NCBI RefSeq assembly: GCF_037338445.1
Contig: NZ_CP147838.1
Location: 3,596,001-3,660,000, forward strand
DNA length: 64,000 bases
Source of the DNA: Salinibaculum sp. SYNS191
GTDB taxonomy: Archaea > Halobacteriota > Halobacteria > Halobacteriales > Haloarculaceae
Direction of reading: 5' to 3'
Part shown: in pieces, positions 59,790-64,000 of the stretch
Position numbering within the stretch: the first letter of the stretch is position 1
How the letters are laid out: each line of letters starts with the position of its first letter
Made by a program: the position numbers and the translations under genes
The notes under the pieces: model-generated
Databases searched by the model: none
What the model saw: the letters and a program-made list of their open reading frames with translations, nothing else
Told to the model about the DNA's origin: nothing

Positions 59790-61562
59790 TCAGCGCTGGC
59801 CGAGTTCGTAGAACGTGACGCCGGCGTACCGCAGCGCGAGAATGAGCACCAGCGTCATCCCGATGAAGATAGTGGAGATGGCGGCGACTATCTCCAGGCT
59901 AGGTTCGTACATGTAGAGGTCGAACAGCTGGACCGGCACCACGACGGTGTCGGAGGTGTAGACCATGATGGGAATCGAGAGCAACTGGAAGATGTGGATG
60001 GCGAGGAAGAACCAGATGACGATGGTCGTGTTGCGAAACAGCGGCATGAAGACCTCTCGCATCTGGCGGAGCCAGGACGCGCCGGCGATGCGGGCGGACT
60101 CCTCCAGTTCCGAGTGGATCTGGACGATGTTCCCCAGGGCGATGCGCGAGGAGACGGGGATGAACACGATGACGCAGCCGACGATGATGATGGCGAGCGT
60201 CCCGTAGAGGTCGACGACGGGGTGGATCTTCCCGATCCAGAGGAAGCTAAAGAGCAGGCTGGCACCCATGACGACCCCGGGGACGGCAAGCGGCGTCAGC
60301 GACAGGAAGTCGACGAGGCCACGGAAGCGGGCCTTGGTCCGCTCGGTAAAGTACGCCAGCCCGACGACGAGGATGGTGCCGAGCGTCGCGCCGCCGACGG
60401 CGACGACAATGCTGTTGGCGAACGCGTCGCGCAACTGTGCATTCGACACCGCCTCGGCGTAGTTCGCCAGCGTGAGCGCCGTCAGGTCGACGGTCCCCTG
60501 CCAGTTCGGTGCCAGCGAGGACAGTACCATCACGACCACCGGCAGTATCCAGACGACGACGAGCACGACCCACAGGCCGATTGCGAGGGGCCACCGCCAC
60601 CTCCCGAGGTTCCACGTCTGGGGGGTGTACCCCTGCCCGGTCAGCGTCATGAAGTCCTCCTTGCGCCGGGTGACCCGCCGGTAGTACCACACCAGCACGA
60701 GCGTCAGCAACAGGAGGCTACAGGCCAGCGCGGCCGCCTCGCCGTTTGCGGGTGGAAAGCGCGAGTTGATGGCCTTCCAGATTTCCGTCGAGTAGACGTC
60801 GAAGCCGTTGCGAGCGCCCAGAATCGCGACGATGGCGAACTCGCCGAGGCCGTACAGGAAGATGACGACCGCCCCGGAGAGGATGGCCGGCTTGATGAGC
60901 GGCAGCGTGATCGAGCGCAGCGTGGCCGGGATGCTCGCGCCGTAGACCCGGCTCACCTCCTCCAGTGCGGGGTCCATGTCCTGTAGCGCGGGTACGGCCA
61001 GGAGGTAGAACGTCGAGACGACGTTGATACCGACGACGAAGGCGATGCCCAGCGGACTGAAGATGTCGAAGGGGAGGCCGACGCCGAGTGTGTCCTGCAG
61101 CGCCGTCTCGATGACGCCGTTCTCCGGGCCGTAGGCGGTCACGTACATCATCGCGTAGATGTAGCCCGGAATCGCCTGCCCCGAGAGCAGGACGAGTTCC
61201 ATCGTGCTCTTCGTGGGCAGGTTCGTGCGGACGAACAGCCAGGCGAAGGTCAGCCCGAACACCATGCCGGTGAGGGTCATACCGACGGCGATGACGAGGG
61301 AGTTCGAGAACAGGTCGAACACGTCGAAAAAGCCCTCCAGGTAGACGGCGACGAAGTTCCCGACGGTGAAGTGTGCCGAGAACTGGCCGGGAAAGCCCGA
61401 CCAGAGGCTCGTCCATATCATGAACGCGAGCGGGACGACGGTCAGGACGACGATGGCGAGTGCCAGCGTTCCCAGCACGACCCGCTTGGTCGTGAGACCG
61501 TAGTCGCTGACGGTACCGAGGGCGTTCCTGACGCGCCCGAGAACGGCCTCTCTCGTACTCAT
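59790..61562 (-). CDS. ABC transporter permease with two fused membrane domains
   Basis: 590 residues with about 12 membrane spans. Two EAA-type cytosolic loops are visible: EEVSRVYGASIPATLRSITL (first half) and EESARIAGASWLRQMREVFM (second half). This is the fused ThiP/FbpB-type layout seen in ferric iron, thiamine or polyamine importers. It lies between the cysteine hydrolase and the ATPase gene, and its start overlaps the ATPase stop by one base. Together with the ATPase and a binding lipoprotein it forms an importer whose substrate is unknown. Confidence 0.9.
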   Translation of the reverse strand: MSTREAVLGRVRNALGTVSDYGLTTKRVVLGTLALAIVVLTVVPLAFMIWTSLWSGFPGQFSAHFTVGNFVAVYLEGFFDVFDLFSNSLVIAVGMTLTGMVFGLTFAWLFVRTNLPTKSTMELVLLSGQAIPGYIYAMMYVTAYGPENGVIETALQDTLGVGLPFDIFSPLGIAFVVGINVVSTFYLLAVPALQDMDPALEEVSRVYGASIPATLRSITLPLIKPAILSGAVVIFLYGLGEFAIVAILGARNGFDVYSTEIWKAINSRFPPANGEAAALACSLLLLTLVLVWYYRRVTRRKEDFMTLTGQGYTPQTWNLGRWRWPLAIGLWVVLVVVWILPVVVMVLSSLAPNWQGTVDLTALTLANYAEAVSNAQLRDAFANSIVVAVGGATLGTILVVGLAYFTERTKARFRGLVDFLSLTPLAVPGVVMGASLLFSFLWIGKIHPVVDLYGTLAIIIVGCVIVFIPVSSRIALGNIVQIHSELEESARIAGASWLRQMREVFMPLFRNTTIVIWFFLAIHIFQLLSIPIMVYTSDTVVVPVQLFDLYMYEPSLEIVAAISTIFIGMTLVLILALRYAGVTFYELGQR

Positions 61563-62776
61563 CAGTCCGTCGGGTCGTACACCTGCAGGTGCTCCGGGCT
61601 GAACAGGAGGGTCAGTTTCTCACCACGGTCGAACCGGTAGCAGTTCTCCGTGTGGACGTTCAGTTCGAGGTCACGGTCGTCGAACTGGACGGTCACCTCG
61701 TAGCGCTCACCCAGCACCCCCTTCGCCACGACGGTGCCCGTCACCGCCATCCGGTCGCCGACGTCGTCCGCGCACCGCTCGATGGCGATGTCGCGCGGCC
61801 GGAGGAAACACACCACGTCGCCGTCGTCGATGTTCTCGGACGCGTACTCGGCGGCAGAAAGCGGGAAGTCGACCAGGCCGCTCCGGACGACTTTCGTCCC
61901 CTCGCTGTCGCGCTCGACGGTGCCCGCGAACTTGTTCGAGACGCCGATGAACTGCCGCGTGAACGGCGATTTCGGCTGCTCGTAGAGCTGGCGGGGGTTG
62001 CCACGCTCGACAATTTCGCCGTCGCTCATGACCAGTACTCTGTCCGCGAGGTAGAAGGCCTCCTCCTGGTCGTGAGTGACGTAGAGCATGCTGACGCCGA
62101 TTTCGTGTTGCAGGCGCTGGAGCTCGTAGCGCATGTGCTTGCGGAGCTCCTTGTCGAGGTTGCTCAGGGGTTCGTCCAGCAACAGCAGGTCGGGGTCGTG
62201 GACGAGCGACCGGGCCAGGGCGGTCCGCTGTTGTTGCCCCCCGCTCAGGTCCGTCGCCGGCGAGTGTTTCAGGTCGGATATCTCCATCAGCTCCAGCATC
62301 TCGTCGACGCGGTCCTCGTACTCGCTGCGGGGGACGTCGTGCACGCCGTGTTTCAGCGGGAAGACGACGTTCTCGTAGACGCTCTTGTGGGGCCAGATGG
62401 CGTAGTTCTGGTAGACCATCCCCACGTCGCGCTTCTCCGGTGGCTTCTCGACGCCGTCGCCGAAGACCCGGTCGCCGTCGATGACGATGTCGCCGCCGTC
62501 CGGCGTCTCGACGCCGGCGATACAGCGCAGGGCGGTCGTCTTGCCACAGCCGCTCGGGCCCAGCAGTGCGACGATCTCGTCCGTTCCGACGCCCAGGTCG
62601 ATAGCCGAGAGCTCGAACTCGCTCCCGAACTGCTTGCGGAGCCCCCGGACCTCCAGCTGGAGGTCGTCGTCGGCGTCCCGGGCAGGGGCCGTCGCTTCAC
62701 CCGCCCTGGCTCCAGCCGACGCTCCGGCGGTCTCCGTCTCGGTGGCCGTCTGGGTGTCGGAACGGATGAAATTCAT
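61562..62776 (-). CDS. ABC transporter ATP-binding protein (FbpC/PotA class)
   Basis: 404 residues. Walker A is ALLGPSGCGKTTALRCIAGV, the signature ATDLSGGQQQRTALARSLV and Walker B LLLLDEPLSNLDKELRKHM, then YVTHDQEEAFYLADRV with the switch His. The C-terminal TOBE domain (about 290-400) fits the iron/polyamine/sulfate importer class. A low-complexity Ala/Thr/Glu N-terminal segment (about 35 residues) precedes the core. It overlaps the binding-protein gene by four bases (ATGA). Confidence 0.93.
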   Translation of the reverse strand: MNFIRSDTQTATETETAGASAGARAGEATAPARDADDDLQLEVRGLRKQFGSEFELSAIDLGVGTDEIVALLGPSGCGKTTALRCIAGVETPDGGDIVIDGDRVFGDGVEKPPEKRDVGMVYQNYAIWPHKSVYENVVFPLKHGVHDVPRSEYEDRVDEMLELMEISDLKHSPATDLSGGQQQRTALARSLVHDPDLLLLDEPLSNLDKELRKHMRYELQRLQHEIGVSMLYVTHDQEEAFYLADRVLVMSDGEIVERGNPRQLYEQPKSPFTRQFIGVSNKFAGTVERDSEGTKVVRSGLVDFPLSAAEYASENIDDGDVVCFLRPRDIAIERCADDVGDRMAVTGTVVAKGVLGERYEVTVQFDDRDLELNVHTENCYRFDRGEKLTLLFSPEHLQVYDPTD

Positions 62777-64000
62777 ATGTCGAATGCTCCGTTGTCTTTG
62801 GCCGTCTGGCCCACGTCGGAGAACTTCGCCCCCTCGTAGAACCCGATGGGCGTGACGTCTGCGTTCAGCCGCTTCTTCATGAAGCGGTCGGGGTTATCGG
62901 AGGAGTAGTCGAGGTCCGTCCGAACTGGCGACTGGTCCTTGACGTCGGTGACGATGGCGCGCTGGACCGGCTCTTCGAGCATCGCGCTGATGAAGAAGCG
63001 CGCGACCCACGGGTTGGGCGCGTTCGCGTTGACGCCGAGGCCGCCCGAGAGGACGTCCATCTTGACGCCCGGCGGGAAGATGCCGCGGATGGGGTTGTCG
63101 CCGATGAACGGCTGGACGACCCACGGCCAGTTGTGAATCTGCATGGCGTAGTCGCCCTGGCCGACCGCCCGGATGCCGGAGGTGTAGGAACTCGTGCCGA
63201 CGAACTCCAGGTGGTCCTTCAGTGCCGATATCCACTCCATCTCGCTCATGTCCGTCTCCGCGGCGTGGTGCTTGATGACCCAGCCGACCTCGCCGCTGAC
63301 GACGTAGCCGGGGACGGCCATCGTCAGCCCCTCGTACTGGTCGTCGAAGAGGTCGTTGTAATCCGTGGGGTAGTCAAGCCCCTGCTCCTCGAAGATGTCC
63401 TCGTTGACCGGCAGCGAGAGGCCGGCACCGCCGTTGAACCCGGCGGCGAGGAACGGGAGCAGGCGGTCCTCGGACAGGACGTCCGTGAACCAGAAGTTCT
63501 TGTCCATGTCCCACTCGTAGTACTGCTTGGCGAGTTCGTGGGCCGCCTGTTTGTCCTCCTCCTTGGCCTTGAGCTTTATCTGGTCCCAGACGTCGCTCGC
63601 GACCGTCAGGATGTCACACTTGTGGTTGTCGGCCTGGTACTCCTGGAGGAACCGCTGTGAAACGTCGCCCCCGGTGCCGGCGAAGACGTTGCCCTTGATG
63701 CTGGTGCCGAACTCCGCGTTGACGACCTTGATGAGGTCGCGCCACTCCTGGGCGTCACCCGTGCCAGCGTAGATGGTCAGCGTCTCGTCGCCGTCGATGT
63801 AGTTCGCCAGGTCCTGCGTCTCCCACGGCGTGGAGGGTTCGCTGTCGCCTCCCGACGTCCCCGACGACCCGTCGCCGCCGTCGCCGCCGTCGCCACCAGA
63901 GCCACCGTCACCGCCATCGCTGCCGTCACCCGAACACCCTGCGAACGCCGCGACGGTTGCCGCCGCGCTGCTCGTGAGAAACGCCCGCCGCGAGGTGCTG
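62773..64000 (-). CDS. ABC transporter substrate-binding lipoprotein (N-terminus cut by window edge)
   Basis: The frame is open to the window edge, about 409 codons. Its visible beginning is TSRRAFLTSSAAATVAAFAG then Cys, a twin-arginine lipoprotein signal, so only a few residues are missing. A Gly/Asp/Ser-rich linker follows, then a type-II binding fold with ...VLSEDRLLPFLAAGFNGGAG, MAVPGYVVSGEVGWVIKH and IFPPGVKMDVLSGGLGVNAN. It presents its ligand to the permease outside the membrane. Together with the hydrolases nearby, the ligand may be an organic amide or metal chelate. Confidence 0.9.
   Translation of the reverse strand, partial: STSRRAFLTSSAAATVAAFAGCSGDGSDGGDGGSGGDGGDGGDGSSGTSGGDSEPSTPWETQDLANYIDGDETLTIYAGTGDAQEWRDLIKVVNAEFGTSIKGNVFAGTGGDVSQRFLQEYQADNHKCDILTVASDVWDQIKLKAKEEDKQAAHELAKQYYEWDMDKNFWFTDVLSEDRLLPFLAAGFNGGAGLSLPVNEDIFEEQGLDYPTDYNDLFDDQYEGLTMAVPGYVVSGEVGWVIKHHAAETDMSEMEWISALKDHLEFVGTSSYTSGIRAVGQGDYAMQIHNWPWVVQPFIGDNPIRGIFPPGVKMDVLSGGLGVNANAPNPWVARFFISAMLEEPVQRAIVTDVKDQSPVRTDLDYSSDNPDRFMKKRLNADVTPIGFYEGAKFSDVGQTAKDNGAFDI

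Overview
The window is haloarchaeal chromosomal DNA (class Halobacteria). Proteins are acidic, coding DNA is GC-rich, and short AT-rich promoters sit 25-32 bases before many start codons, which implies leaderless mRNAs. Several marker families are haloarchaeal: HTH-10 (Bat-like) regulators, an RdfA/Sph cell-shape pair, a Tat-exported lipoprotein cupredoxin, a fused 2-oxoacid:ferredoxin oxidoreductase and a MoaD-like protein ending in Gly-Gly. No rRNA, tRNA, IS element, integrase or CRISPR array was recognised. Genus cannot be decided from the sequence.

Region 1 (1-8474) is mixed metabolism: an MFS transporter cut by the left edge, a hotdog thioesterase, an M24 'pita-bread' hydrolase, an amidase, a VOC protein, a sugar-nucleotide-type epimerase, and a TPP enzyme plus EthD-like protein divergent from an IclR regulator.

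Region 2 (9222-28745) is an aerobic phenylacetyl-CoA island. It holds enoyl-CoA hydratases (PaaF/PaaG-like), 3-hydroxyacyl-CoA dehydrogenase (PaaH), a classical thiolase (PaaJ), an SCP2-type thiolase beside an HMG-CoA-synthase-like/OB-fold fusion, phenylacetate-CoA ligase (PaaK), a PaaI-type thioesterase, a MaoC hydratase and an aldehyde dehydrogenase. Its core is a mirror-image locus: regulator <-|-> paaA-B-C-D-Zn ribbon, GNAT, ferredoxin, aldehyde dehydrogenase, extra paaA, then a second Zn ribbon-D-C-B-A set in the opposite direction ending at a second regulator. There are therefore two complete epoxidase gene sets, a third PaaA and two paralogous regulators. PaaD is split in two in both sets. 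No PaaE reductase is visible; only a free 2Fe-2S ferredoxin is present.

Region 3 (28746-43000) contains an amidohydrolase, an F420-NADP reductase, a cupredoxin lipoprotein, a sulfur/stress group (TauE/SafE exporter, rhodanese-metallo-beta-lactamase protein, double Usp), molybdenum-cofactor accessory genes (XdhC, MobA-like, MoaD-like), a degenerate alpha/beta hydrolase and the divergent sph/rdfA pair. Region 4 (43434-54972) is lactate/pyruvate metabolism: LutC-like and LutB-LutA-like proteins, lactate permease and 2-oxoacid:ferredoxin oxidoreductase, with a soluble chemotaxis transducer and a DoxX protein nearby. Region 5 (55208-64000) is an uncharacterised uptake/catabolic cluster: a 482-residue protein of duplicated beta domains, a dihydroxyphthalate-decarboxylase-like protein, an M20 hydrolase, a cysteine hydrolase and an ABC importer whose binding protein runs off the right edge.
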